From contig DIUJ01000068.1 in assembly GCA_002422315.1 (NCBI GenBank), positions 29,834 through 93,833 of the forward strand: a stretch of DNA of 64,000 nucleotides, written 5' to 3'. Under the pieces are notes generated by a model, which worked only from the letters and a program-made list of their open reading frames with translations, did not search any database and was not told the origin of the DNA. The DNA is from Bacteroidetes bacterium UBA6161 (GTDB lineage Bacteria; Bacteroidota; Bacteroidia; NS11-12g; UBA955). Numbering within the stretch: the first letter of the stretch is position 1; every line of letters begins with the position of its first letter. Both the position numbers and the translations under genes were made by a program. Below are positions 35,650-44,485 of this stretch, piece after piece.

Positions 35650-38600
35650 TTAAAAGTCTAATAATTCTAGTTCTAGTTCTAAAGCTTCTGCTTCAAGAGT
35701 AAGTAAATCAAAGTCTGCCTCCTGCTCCTCGGATTCAAAATCTTCGGTATCATCCACAGGGTCGCTTGGGGGGAGCTCCACTTTAAAGTCCAACAAATAG
35801 TTAAGTTTGGCAAATTCCTCTGCGCGTTGTTCCGCGCTTCTACCTTCCACCTGAAGGGCTGATTTCTTTTTTTGGATTTCCTCACGTAGTTCTTCCCAGC
35901 GAGGAGAATTGTTGTCACCTTGGTAGCGTTCCCCTTGTTTTTTTAATGCCTCTAGTTCTTGGGTATAACTAGCAACAACTTGATCTAAATCAGAATCAAT
36001 GGAAAAACCCTTGCTTTTGAGAACTGTTTTTTCTGTTTTTCTTACTTTAGAAACATATTCTTTGAGGTATTCTAAAATGTAGCGATTGGAGAAATACACC
36101 CCAAGAACCACATAGCTAGCATCTATCTTTCTGCCTAAAGCAATCAAATCTTTATCCGATATTTCACTTGCCGCAAGAAGCGATTCGATTTCATTGTGAA
36201 GTTCTACTGCTTTTTTGTGGTTCTTTACCCTTTGCAGCTCTTCGGAATCGGGTTCAATCATCCAATTGCTGTTTTTAAGCGATGCTAAAAAAGCACGTAT
36301 GGCATCTATGGCTCTTTCTCTATAATTCTTATAGTAGCCTATATCGCGCTTAATTTCTTCAATAAGCCCAATAGCATAGCGAATGCGTTTGTATTGGCGG
36401 TTAAGTTCTTCTTTTTCCTGGTCAAAGAACATTCGTACCAACCTGTCAATATCAGTAATTAATGCAAGTTTAATTTCTTGAGGGTCCAAGCTTTCTAAAT
36501 CCAATACATTGCCCCTGTCGCCCCTAAACCAAATATCATTTATTCGAGAGGTTTTTTCTTCCAACTTTTGAAAGACAAACACATCCATACTATCTTGAAT
36601 AAGTGGCATCACAACCCTCACATATTCAAATTGATTGCCTTGTCTCCAAATACGGCCTTCCAATTGACGAATATCCGTTGGGTTCCATTCTGGATAGCAG
36701 TTATAAATTACCGTTCCTCGTCTTTGAAGGTCTATGCCTTCGCGAATGGTAGCAGTTCCAATAATTACTTTTACCACTCCATCCAGGAAGGCTTCTTTTA
36801 CGGTTTCTTTCCGGGTATCATTTATTTCAGAAGAAATAATTTCTACCTCATCCACCTTCGTTTTGGCGAAAAACACCCCTCGTTTAAAGCCTAGTTCCTC
36901 TTCTAAATATTGTTTAATTAAACTAAAAAACTGTTTGCCACGGTTCATATATATTACCTGCCCAGAAACATCTTCTCCTTGCTTTTGATGGTACTTTTTC
37001 ACTGATTTTATACACTCCATTACATAGGCTATTTTAGGACTGTTTTCTACAAACTCTTTATAGTTTTCAGGAGTGCCATTAAGTAAATAAGGAGACAGTG
37101 CATTGTCTAAACTATACGCTAATGCTCTAAATAAGTTCCCCATATCTAATTTACCTTCAGTGGATTTTTTGGCCAGGCTTACAATGCGGTTTTGGTTTTC
37201 ACGCTGCATGGGGGTCATATTGATATAGGTAAGTGCTTGTTTAGCCGTTGGCAGTCTTTGTTCTGGCTTGTTTTCAAGCAAATTATAAATCATGGGAAGG
37301 TTTATTTTTTTAGGTCTTTTCACACCTGCTTCTTCCCCTGTTTTATAAAGGATATGGTTATATATAAGTTTTTGAAGTACCCTTCGGTTGGTAAAGCTTT
37401 TGATAACCTCTTTTTCTACGATTTCTTCCTTATAATTTGCGGTCCATTCTACAGTAGGTAAAACAAACAAATCAAAGAAGGTGTCAATATTGTAAATACC
37501 GCTACCAATAAGGCTTTCGTATCCTACCAAAGAAAGCATAGAATAAATTTCCAGGGGGGAATTAGAAAAGGGTGTAGCTGTGAGCAACATGGTATTACGG
37601 CCATACTTACGTTGAACATAGTTAAGCAAGAGAAAAGCTTTTTGTCCTGTTTCAGAAACAGCAGATTGGATATTGTAACGTTTTCCTTGGTCTTCATCGC
37701 TTTTAACAGTAGCAAATACATTTTTACACCTATGGGCCTCGTCTATCACCACATAATCAAAGCCAAGTGCATCTACATCTGCTACGGTATTTTTTAAGCC
37801 AACACCAATCATTTCCCTAAACTTTTGGTATTTGATTTCTTTATCTCTTTGAGATTTTTCATTGCTTTGACCAAGAATATTTACCAGTTCAGTAAACAGC
37901 TCTTCTGAAACCTGTTTACCAAACCCCAGGCGTTTAAACCCTTCATAAGTTACCAAGGTGATACTCTTTTCAGGAACTGCCTTGTTGAGGTTTATTTTCT
38001 TAACGGTTTCTGTTCCTAAGTTATACCATTCATTGATACTTACATCGGTATAAGACAACACGCCAGGTACAAACTCTCCAGTTCTTTTGTCGGTATACCC
38101 AACGAGTTCACCCACCCATTTTTTATAGGTTGGTTTAGGAACCACAATCAAAGGCCTACTACATTTGCCGGAATACATTGCATGGGCTAGGTTTGTTATA
38201 GCAGTCATAGTTTTACCCACGCCCACATCAAAGGCATTGATACCGGAACCCATAGCTTCCATAAAAGCGATGCCCTCTCTTTGAATATCGGTAATTTGCA
38301 ATACACCGCTTTTAAACCTTCGAGAGCACTCAAATCCTATAGGTACTTTGTGGTGTTTTATATCACTTTGGCCATTATACAATCTGTTCCAGGAATAATC
38401 CAATCGTTGTTGGTCCTGGAAGGTGAGTACCTCGTGCAAAAACTTAGAAAACAATTTTTCGCCTTCTTCTCTTGCATTGGCTTTAAGTTCGGCTTTTTCC
38501 TCCTTACTCAACCTATCATCGCGAAGGGGCCTATTTGCTATATAATAATCTGCAATGTCTATGGCACTACTCTTGTTAAACTCCGTTTCCTGTAGCGTAA

Positions 38601-39555
38601 AAAGCCATTTCACATAGACCTCTTGTAAGGAAAACTTTCTTTCGCCATCAAATCGAAGGTTGATACTGTCTTTGGAACTTTTACGTGAAATTTTACCATT
38701 CACTTTTTTAAACTCTTCTGCATTTTCTACATCCATATACTCCTCACGAACTAGCGTTATGAAAAAGGTATCTACACTTGCAGCAAAATCAGAAATAGCA
38801 GTAACAATGGGTCTTTCTTTTTCATCTGGATTGGTAACAGTCATTAGCAAAGGTTTTGCCTCTTGAATTTGTTTTGCATGTTGTTGGTACACTTCTGTAC
38901 CCCAGGTATCTATAATGATACTTTTGTCTGATTCTAGCTGAAGCTCCCTGTCGTACATGTTGCCATAGGTAAATACAGGCAATGGTAGTAATTCCCCGCC
39001 ATGATAATACAGTGCGCCTTCTTTCACAAGGCGATTAAGTTCCACCTGGTTGTTGGTACTCTCGCCAGGGATTAGTTTGCAATCCACAGTGTGCAAAAGA
39101 AACAAGCCCGCTCCGGCCCTTACTACATGGAATTTGGAACCTAAGTTTCCTTCTTGGTCTCTGATCCATTTGCCAATGACCTCGCCAGGATATGCCATTC
39201 TTATTTCCTGCATCCTGGTATCGTACAAGATAGTTTCCTTAACTACCTCCACATTTTTAGTTTTTTCTCCTGCTTTCAGGTAAAAATCCTCCCATCCCTT
39301 CATTGGTGTTCCCACACTACGCTTATACCAAACCCAAGCTTGTATTTCACTCTTGGTGATGCCTTTATTGTAGCGTTCTACTACCTCTGCAAAAGGCATT
39401 ACATTGTCAGACTTGGTATTTCCTAATCCAGAAAGTGTCGGCTTTTCGTCCAAGAGTTTTTTTAAATCCTCTTTTCTCCAGGCTAAACTAGCTGCCAAGT
39501 AAGGGTTTATTTTTCCGAGCGCTTGGGCGCTTTTAATTCCATTTAAATAACTCAT
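35650..39555 (-). CDS. Large SNF2-type helicase of the phage-like block
   Basis: 1301 residues. An N-terminal region of ~400 residues lacks motifs I know. SF2/SNF2 helicase motifs follow: I 'DVGVGKTMTAIT' at about 443, II DEAH near 605, and a C-terminal half with 'GTATIREGIDLQRRG' and 'RQLEGRIWRQGNQ' near 1000. A long coiled-coil region comes next. The tail is acidic and Leu-rich, ending 'LEAEALELELELLDF', and resembles the tail of the neighbouring 149-residue protein. Large SNF2-like proteins of this style occur on phages and plasmids of Bacteroidota. The start overlaps the preceding gene by four bases. Confidence 0.8.
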   Translation of the reverse strand: MSYLNGIKSAQALGKINPYLAASLAWRKEDLKKLLDEKPTLSGLGNTKSDNVMPFAEVVERYNKGITKSEIQAWVWYKRSVGTPMKGWEDFYLKAGEKTKNVEVVKETILYDTRMQEIRMAYPGEVIGKWIRDQEGNLGSKFHVVRAGAGLFLLHTVDCKLIPGESTNNQVELNRLVKEGALYYHGGELLPLPVFTYGNMYDRELQLESDKSIIIDTWGTEVYQQHAKQIQEAKPLLMTVTNPDEKERPIVTAISDFAASVDTFFITLVREEYMDVENAEEFKKVNGKISRKSSKDSINLRFDGERKFSLQEVYVKWLFTLQETEFNKSSAIDIADYYIANRPLRDDRLSKEEKAELKANAREEGEKLFSKFLHEVLTFQDQQRLDYSWNRLYNGQSDIKHHKVPIGFECSRRFKSGVLQITDIQREGIAFMEAMGSGINAFDVGVGKTMTAITNLAHAMYSGKCSRPLIVVPKPTYKKWVGELVGYTDKRTGEFVPGVLSYTDVSINEWYNLGTETVKKINLNKAVPEKSITLVTYEGFKRLGFGKQVSEELFTELVNILGQSNEKSQRDKEIKYQKFREMIGVGLKNTVADVDALGFDYVVIDEAHRCKNVFATVKSDEDQGKRYNIQSAVSETGQKAFLLLNYVQRKYGRNTMLLTATPFSNSPLEIYSMLSLVGYESLIGSGIYNIDTFFDLFVLPTVEWTANYKEEIVEKEVIKSFTNRRVLQKLIYNHILYKTGEEAGVKRPKKINLPMIYNLLENKPEQRLPTAKQALTYINMTPMQRENQNRIVSLAKKSTEGKLDMGNLFRALAYSLDNALSPYLLNGTPENYKEFVENSPKIAYVMECIKSVKKYHQKQGEDVSGQVIYMNRGKQFFSLIKQYLEEELGFKRGVFFAKTKVDEVEIISSEINDTRKETVKEAFLDGVVKVIIGTATIREGIDLQRRGTVIYNCYPEWNPTDIRQLEGRIWRQGNQFEYVRVVMPLIQDSMDVFVFQKLEEKTSRINDIWFRGDRGNVLDLESLDPQEIKLALITDIDRLVRMFFDQEKEELNRQYKRIRYAIGLIEEIKRDIGYYKNYRERAIDAIRAFLASLKNSNWMIEPDSEELQRVKNHKKAVELHNEIESLLAASEISDKDLIALGRKIDASYVVLGVYFSNRYILEYLKEYVSKVRKTEKTVLKSKGFSIDSDLDQVVASYTQELEALKKQGERYQGDNNSPRWEELREEIQKKKSALQVEGRSAEQRAEEFAKLNYLLDFKVELPPSDPVDDTEDFESEEQEADFDLLTLEAEALELELELLDF

Positions 39556-40001
39556 AATTCCAATAAATTTAATTCTGTTTCTAAAGCTAGTGCCTCTAGT
39601 TCATCTAGTCCTATGCTTGTTTTGCTACCCAAAGTAGTATCAATTGCTTTCTCTACATCTTTTCTATCCCCTTGTATGGTAACAGGAAAATCACGTGAGC
39701 TAGTGCCTACTTCTTTGCCGCATACCTTCCAAGGATAGAGTTGGAAATATGTATTAAAGGTCATCCATTCAGTAAAACTTAAAGATGCATTACTCAAGTC
39801 TTGTTCTTTTAAAATTCTTTTTTGTATTGCTTCCGCATCTGCATCTACAGGAAAAACTCCATTTCTTAATTGAGAGATGTAGGTTTCCAATCTTTTTGCA
39901 TCGTCCTTTTTAGCATCTTTCAAAAAAGAAGTTAAGCGGATTCGCAGGTCATGCAGCGCTTCAATTCGCGCGCGTAATTGTTGTGGATTTAAGCTTGCCA
40001 T
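39552..40001 (-). CDS. Small protein with helicase-like C-terminal tail
   Basis: 149 residues, family not recognised. The N-terminus is helical ('LRARIEALHDLRIRLTSFLK'). The middle holds 'SLSFTEWMTFNTYFQLYPWK' and 'GKEVGTSSRDFPVTI', which has a globular look. The last 18 residues, 'LDELEALALETELNLLEL', resemble the end of the 1301-residue helicase. It overlaps both neighbours (4 and 13 bases), so it is translated with them. It may be a helicase accessory factor. Confidence 0.65.
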   Translation of the reverse strand: MASLNPQQLRARIEALHDLRIRLTSFLKDAKKDDAKRLETYISQLRNGVFPVDADAEAIQKRILKEQDLSNASLSFTEWMTFNTYFQLYPWKVCGKEVGTSSRDFPVTIQGDRKDVEKAIDTTLGSKTSIGLDELEALALETELNLLEL

Positions 40002-40747
40002 TCCATTTCAATTTGAGGGATAATTGCTTCCGGTATTCTGTTTTCACGAATTACCTTTTCCAAAATTCTTTCTTCCATTTTCAAAAACCCTTCTCTGCTA
40101 TGTATCTGCTTGAATACATAAGGCGAATTGGCTTTAGTTACAGCTTTTAGTGCTTGTAATACACGCTGTCTCATTTTTATAACCAGGTCATTGTCTTCGT
40201 TTTCTAGCCCCGACAATGAAGCTTCTCCTTTGTCGGCAAATGAATAATAGCCATCTGTGGTAACGATAATATGGTCTAAAATACTTATATCAAACATTGC
40301 AGCGGCATCTTTAAGTTTTTTAGTCATCCTTTTATCCGCATCACTAGGGTTTAGGTTTCCGCTAGGATGGTTGTGAGAGATAACCATTCCTTTGGCCAAG
40401 GTTTTAATGGCAACAGCCGTCACAAGCTGAATGTCAACCTGGGTAGAGTTGATTGTACCTTTAGAATGCTTGTAGTACCCTATAATTCTATTTCCTTGGT
40501 TCATGTACAATACCACAAAGTGTTCCTGGACTTCCAACCCTTCAAAGATTACTTCTTTTACAAAGTCATAGGCATCTCTAGAGCTTTTAATTTGATTGAA
40601 TTGAAGGCGTTCTTCCTTAAAAGTGATGTCAATTTCTCTTACATTAAAATCGCGTTCTATCTCACTTAGATTGATTTCTAGGTCGGACATGTCTACGCTG
40701 TCCATGATTATTATTCCATTTTGTTGTGGTATTTTATAAGGTTTCAT
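39989..40747 (-). CDS. RadC/JAB-domain protein
   Basis: 252 residues. The JAB/MPN metalloprotease fold is visible: upstream Glu in 'EGLEVQEHFVVLYMNQGNR', then the metal site HNHPSGNLNPSDAD (H-x-H...S...D) near residues 125-140. RadC proteins are common on Bacteroidota mobile elements and phages; the biochemical role is unsettled, with recombination or anti-restriction roles proposed. It lacks the usual HhH domain before the JAB domain, typical for mobile versions. Confidence 0.85.
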   Translation of the reverse strand: MKPYKIPQQNGIIIMDSVDMSDLEINLSEIERDFNVREIDITFKEERLQFNQIKSSRDAYDFVKEVIFEGLEVQEHFVVLYMNQGNRIIGYYKHSKGTINSTQVDIQLVTAVAIKTLAKGMVISHNHPSGNLNPSDADKRMTKKLKDAAAMFDISILDHIIVTTDGYYSFADKGEASLSGLENEDNDLVIKMRQRVLQALKAVTKANSPYVFKQIHSREGFLKMEERILEKVIRENRIPEAIIPQIEMEWQA

Positions 40748-40748
40748 A

Positions 40749-41504
40749 TTACAGTTTTCTTAAAATAATTATATCCGTAGGCACTTGACTGAATTTAAAA
40801 ACCGGAGGCAAGCGGTAAGCATCAACTAGCTCTGCAATTTGGCCAATGGTTTCTTTTTCTCCTTGATAAGTGATTCCACTGCGCATGATATTACTAGAAG
40901 TAAGATAAACCAATAAGCCACCTGGTTTGAGCATCTTTACTCCGTAGTACATGAAAAAAAACTCCATTTGTTTCATTTGTGGGGTTCGGAAATAGCTTGA
41001 ATATTGGTTTACATGTTTGCCGTAGGGAGGATTAGAAATTACCAATGAAAATGGGTAGTCTGAAAGCCAGGTTAAACCCTTTTTGTAGGGTTGGGTAAAT
41101 CTATCGGGCTCCATAAAAGCGGTTTCGAAATATTGGTTGTACACCTTTGTTCCAGGGTATAAAATCTGCGCTATTCTAGCAGAGGTAGGGTTAATTTCAA
41201 ATCCAGTAATTTCTTTCTTATTCGGTGCATCTTTAAACAATCTACCGGAAGCGCAAGCAGGTTCTAAAACAGGGCCTCCTTTGTAGCCATGGTATTTAGC
41301 CAATTCCCACATTTTAGCACAAAGCCAGTCTGGAGTGTAAAACTCATATAAAACACCTTGCCCTTGTGCTCCTTTTGAACCATGACCTCCAGCGCCTTCA
41401 TATTGGGCAATAAAGGTTTTATCCGCCAAAGAATAGGTCTCTTTTCGGGCATCCTTTTGTTTGATTAAGGCCTCAATCTTATGGTTCAGTTCAAGTTGAT
41501 TCAA
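40749..41504 (-). CDS. N6-adenine DNA methyltransferase-like protein
   Basis: 251 residues. Motif I 'VLEPACASGRLFKDA' binds SAM; catalytic motif 'LVISNPPYGKH' (NPPY) is typical of N6-adenine methylases. There is no linked endonuclease, so it is an orphan that could protect the element's DNA from restriction. The start overlaps the upstream gene by four bases. Confidence 0.8.
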   Translation of the reverse strand: MNQLELNHKIEALIKQKDARKETYSLADKTFIAQYEGAGGHGSKGAQGQGVLYEFYTPDWLCAKMWELAKYHGYKGGPVLEPACASGRLFKDAPNKKEITGFEINPTSARIAQILYPGTKVYNQYFETAFMEPDRFTQPYKKGLTWLSDYPFSLVISNPPYGKHVNQYSSYFRTPQMKQMEFFFMYYGVKMLKPGGLLVYLTSSNIMRSGITYQGEKETIGQIAELVDAYRLPPVFKFSQVPTDIIILRKL

Positions 41505-42103
41505 GGTTGAATTTTAAGAAAAGTGGAATAGTGAATTTGTGCATTAGGATTTTTAAGACTTACCCTTTGCATGAGTTTCCTTTTTGAGAAAATCCATAGC
41601 CAGGGCTTTTCTCTTGGCCCTTTAAAAACCACTTGAACCAAAGTATCTTTATAAGACAAATCCAGTTTTTGCTTATTTTCATGCAACACTCCATTAACCC
41701 TAAAGAAACCATCGTAATAGGAAAATACTTTATGCTGTTGGGTGTCTAAAACTATAGTATCGTGTAGAACAAGTTCTACTGTTTTGGCAGCTTCAAAAGA
41801 AGTGACTCCAAAGTTTTGCACTTTTGAGAGTTTTACCTTTAGGTTGCTAATTTCATTTTTAATTTCAGGCAAAAGGGTTGTAAGTTCTTGAGCACGTAGT
41901 GAAAGTACTGTGTTTTCAACCATTAAAAGTCCGTTTTCTGTTTCTAATTGCTTGCTTTCTTGGGAAAGTAGGGAAGTAGTTTTAAGTAACTGTTTGTACT
42001 TGCTTTGTTCTTTTTTCCAAGAAAGAAATAATGCAACGGCCACTACTAAAAGCAGGGCGAAGGCAAACAAATTGGCTAGTTGAGTAGTGATTGATCGTAT
42101 CAT
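41501..42103 (-). CDS. Membrane-anchored coiled-coil protein
   Basis: 200 residues. TM helix at about 10-28 ('LFAFALLLVVAVALFLSW'), then a coiled coil to about 100 and a beta-rich C-terminal domain ('VELVLHDTIVLDTQQHKVFS', 'FKGPREKPWLWIFSKRKLMQ'). Similar proteins are found in Bacteroidota phages and conjugative elements near lysis genes. It could be a spanin-like or virion membrane protein; I do not know which. Confidence 0.6.
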   Translation of the reverse strand: MIRSITTQLANLFAFALLLVVAVALFLSWKKEQSKYKQLLKTTSLLSQESKQLETENGLLMVENTVLSLRAQELTTLLPEIKNEISNLKVKLSKVQNFGVTSFEAAKTVELVLHDTIVLDTQQHKVFSYYDGFFRVNGVLHENKQKLDLSYKDTLVQVVFKGPREKPWLWIFSKRKLMQRVSLKNPNAQIHYSTFLKIQP

Positions 42104-42297
42104 TCTTTGGGGTCACTTGGTCTTTTGGTTTCGGCCCATATATAGGTGGATAAAATGGTCATAACCCCTGCTATGCAAGTAGTTGCTACTGCTTCCATAT
42201 TTCTAAACATTGCCACATAAGTGGTAAGCACCAAGAAAATAGAAGCGCCTAATGTGAGCTTGAATCGAGTTCTTTTGTCCACTATATTCTTGTCCAT
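42100..42297 (-). CDS. Small holin-like membrane protein
   Basis: 65 residues with two TM segments ('LTLGASIFLVLTTYVAMF' and 'ATTCIAGVMTILSTYIWA') and charged ends. Size and topology fit a class II holin, and it lies in the same operon as the GH73 hydrolase. It overlaps both neighbours. A virion membrane protein is the alternative. Confidence 0.55.
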   Translation of the reverse strand: MDKNIVDKRTRFKLTLGASIFLVLTTYVAMFRNMEAVATTCIAGVMTILSTYIWAETKRPSDPKE

Positions 42298-42533
42298 TGT
42301 CCTTGAAATGTTTCAATGATTAATTGTCCATTTTCAATTAAAAGCCTTTGGTTTCCAAAATCATCTAAGATTTCAGGGTTTTGCACCCAGTAGATATAGC
42401 CATCTGCAATAACGATATGCCATTGCGACCCCAAGAAAGCCTGGGGAGCAGCAAATCGCTTTTCCCCAGACACTACTTGAGTAGAGACAGTATCCATTGC
42501 ATCTTCTATTTGCTTAGCTTTTAATCTGTCCAT
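42282..42533 (-). CDS. Small protein of unknown function
   Basis: 83 residues, soluble: a helical N-terminus ('LKAKQIEDAMDTVSTQVV') and a beta-rich C-terminus ('HIVIADGYIYWVQNP', 'LLIENGQLIIETFQG'). No family recognised. It lies between the fibre and the holin-like gene, where phages often keep fibre accessory proteins. Confidence 0.55.
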   Translation of the reverse strand: MDRLKAKQIEDAMDTVSTQVVSGEKRFAAPQAFLGSQWHIVIADGYIYWVQNPEILDDFGNQRLLIENGQLIIETFQGQWTRI

Positions 42534-42544
42534 GTCTTATTTTT

Positions 42545-43486
42545 TTAGTTCCAAGCATATACCACAGTTATGGTATCGGAAGCTTCTGTTTCGTAAGGTA
42601 CGGTATAGGTTAGTTGGTTGCTACCGGGTGTAAATACCACTGTTTTTACTGCAATTCCATTAAAGAATACCAAGGGCACAAAACCTGCTGCAAGGGTATT
42701 GGCAACGGTTACAGGAGCAGGAATGTTAGCGGCTGCTGTAATCCCAGTAATGAACTCTCTTTCTTGGGTAAAAGCGTCCTCCTTGGTATTTGCCATAGCC
42801 AAAGCATCGTCTGCGGTGCTTTGTGCCGTTGCTGCATCTGCAACTGCGGTATTTGCTGTGGACTGAGCTGCTGCCGCTGCGGTATTGGCTGTATTGGCAG
42901 TGTTTTGGGCATTGGCTGCTGCGGTTCCTGCGGCATTAGCATTGCTTAGCGCTGTATTTGCAGTACTTGTAGTGCTTGCCAGTTCACTTTCCATGTTGTC
43001 CAGATTTACTGCCTGGGTAACAGTTACATGTCCTAGCTTTGTTTTTTCAGCATCTGTGTAAGCGTTGGTATCGGCATTACTTTCGTAGGATGTTTTAATT
43101 GCAGTTGCAGAAATAGCATTGGTAAAAATGTCTTCATCTGCAATTTTTACAAAAGTTGATGTACTACCTACACCATCTGTAATTGCGGTAACAATATACA
43201 ATGCCCATTTACCGTCTCCATCGTTGGTCACAAATACCCTGTCGGATACTTTTAAACCGCTAAGGGCGTTTCTTTCGGCAATGGTATCTACACTGTGTGC
43301 ATTGTCGGCACCTGCAACCAAAGATTGTACTTCAGATTTGGAATATACATCCAAGTTTGTTCGTGCGGTGGAAGGGGTAACGTCCGATAGGTTGTTGGAC
43401 TTTTTTACTACTTCGCTGTCAAGGGCTCTAGCTGCTAAATCTGCAACCAGGCCTTGTACCTGTTTCTGTTTGATAAATTCACTCAT
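42545..43486 (-). CDS. Phage-type fibre protein with Ala/Thr coiled coil
   Basis: 313 residues. The N-terminus has 'KSNNLSDVTPSTARTNLDVY', a motif very common in phage tail and receptor-binding fibres. A low-complexity coiled coil of Ala-Asn-Thr repeats follows ('NTANTANTAAAAAQSTANTA', about 180-225). The C-terminal beta domain ends 'YTVPYETEASDTITVVYAWN'. The same end pattern occurs in the next upstream gene product. This is the clearest virion protein of the block. Confidence 0.75.
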   Translation of the reverse strand: MSEFIKQKQVQGLVADLAARALDSEVVKKSNNLSDVTPSTARTNLDVYSKSEVQSLVAGADNAHSVDTIAERNALSGLKVSDRVFVTNDGDGKWALYIVTAITDGVGSTSTFVKIADEDIFTNAISATAIKTSYESNADTNAYTDAEKTKLGHVTVTQAVNLDNMESELASTTSTANTALSNANAAGTAAANAQNTANTANTAAAAAQSTANTAVADAATAQSTADDALAMANTKEDAFTQEREFITGITAAANIPAPVTVANTLAAGFVPLVFFNGIAVKTVVFTPGSNQLTYTVPYETEASDTITVVYAWN

Positions 43487-43516
43487 TTTTTATTTTTATT
43501 TAAGTTTTAGGGTTGT

Positions 43517-43915
43517 TTAGGTTATGATTATTGGGTAGCGTACTACCAGTTTGTCGCTTGTTTCTAAAGCAAAGTTGCCATGCCAGTATATTCTATCTGC
43601 TTCAATATGGTAGTCTGCTTGCACGCCATGGGTGTAGAGGATATTGTTTACTGTGAGAAATACAGATTCTTTATCTTCCACGGTGTCGGGCATATAGAAT
43701 ACGGTATCACCATCAAATCGAATGTCAAGTGTTCTTGAAATCCAATCCATAATAAAAATGCCACCACCTGAAATTTCTTGACAAGTAGAAATGCGAAATA
43801 CCTCCCCTTGGATGATTATTTCATCATTTATCTTATCGCCAATAAGGCCAAGAATTTCTCTTGCAGTAAAGGTTTTTGCGTCTCCTGTACTTACTTTTCT
43901 TAATATAAATGGCAT
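43517..43915 (-). CDS. Fibre-associated beta-rich protein
   Basis: 132 residues, mostly beta. The C-terminal part 'FLTVNNILYTHGVQADYHIE' to 'GNFALETSDKLVVRYPI' matches the repeat pattern of phage fibre/base domains ('VNG-x-LYTPG-x-DY', 'L-x-SGD-x-VVVRY'). Probably a fibre base or head-fibre partner of the downstream 313-residue protein. Confidence 0.6.
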   Translation of the reverse strand: MPFILRKVSTGDAKTFTAREILGLIGDKINDEIIIQGEVFRISTCQEISGGGIFIMDWISRTLDIRFDGDTVFYMPDTVEDKESVFLTVNNILYTHGVQADYHIEADRIYWHGNFALETSDKLVVRYPIIIT

Positions 43916-43918
43916 TTC

Positions 43919-44029
43919 TTACTTTGTTTTTTTACGCTTCTTTCCTCTAATGATTAACCAGGTAATTAAACCAGCTGCCAGGAGAGGACCTCCTGAAAAG
44001 CCGGGATCGGGTAGGATTAAGTCAAGCCC
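43919..44029 (-). other. -1 frame extension of the GH73 hydrolase encoding a TM tail
   Basis: In the frame one base back from the hydrolase, coding potential continues for 36 codons to TAA at 43919, three bases before the next ATG. It encodes 'GFSGGPLLAAGLITWLIIRG' followed by a Lys/Arg-rich end, a typical single TM helix with basic tail. The frame has no ATG, GTG or TTG start. The junction is an A9 run (T9 at 44030-44038) containing A AAA AAG in the zero frame, the dnaX-type slippery heptamer. A 187-residue membrane-anchored form is therefore plausible. A hairpin CAGGAG/CTCCTG lies 34 bases downstream, farther than usual stimulators. Confidence 0.55.
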
Positions 44030-44481
44030 TTTTTTTTTACAATAGCGGCAATGCTATTAAAGGTTGATATAATCCCTTTTCTATAAGCTTCGCGGCTATC
44101 TCCATTTGCTTCGCTGATGTAAGGACTGTAAGCTATAGCCTGTGCGTATGCTATGGCATCCTTGTTTACAGCGTGTGCAGTCTTATACTTGCTAGAGATA
44201 AGTCGCGCGAAGTCATAGAAACTGTCTTGTTCGGTTTTGTAAATCCGAAACTTTAAGGCGTATTGGTTTTGACCAACCGAGAAGCTGCCATCCCAAAACT
44301 CATTGGGCGAACCTGCTGCGGTAATTCCAAAAAAATTCTTGCGAACCCTGGCACCATAACTACTGCCCCATGCAGATTCAAATGCTGCTTGGGCCAATAT
44401 GATTTCAGGGGTCATGCCAAATCGGGTTCCTGCTTTTTTGGCTATTGGGTAATAGGTGGTGGTAAATGTTTCTTTATCCAT
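44017..44481 (-). CDS. GH73 glucosaminidase (peptidoglycan hydrolase)
   Basis: 154 residues, no signal peptide. The lysozyme-like glucosaminidase domain fills the protein: catalytic Glu35 in 'ILAQAAFESAWGSS', 'NFFGITA', 'FRIYKTEQDSFYDFARLIS' and 'AQAIAYSPYISEA'. It would cleave cell-wall glycan strands at entry or exit. The zero frame ends 'IVKKKGLT'. A -1 slip on the A9 run would add a TM tail (see entry at 43919). Its place among fibre genes fits a virion-associated lysin. Confidence 0.85.
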   Translation of the reverse strand: MDKETFTTTYYPIAKKAGTRFGMTPEIILAQAAFESAWGSSYGARVRKNFFGITAAGSPNEFWDGSFSVGQNQYALKFRIYKTEQDSFYDFARLISSKYKTAHAVNKDAIAYAQAIAYSPYISEANGDSREAYRKGIISTFNSIAAIVKKKGLT

Positions 44482-44485
44482 GTTC

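Noticed and set aside
42614..42949. Cys-rich plus-strand ORF opposite the fibre gene
   Set aside because: It is the shadow of the Ala/Thr/Asn coiled-coil codons of the minus-strand fibre protein.
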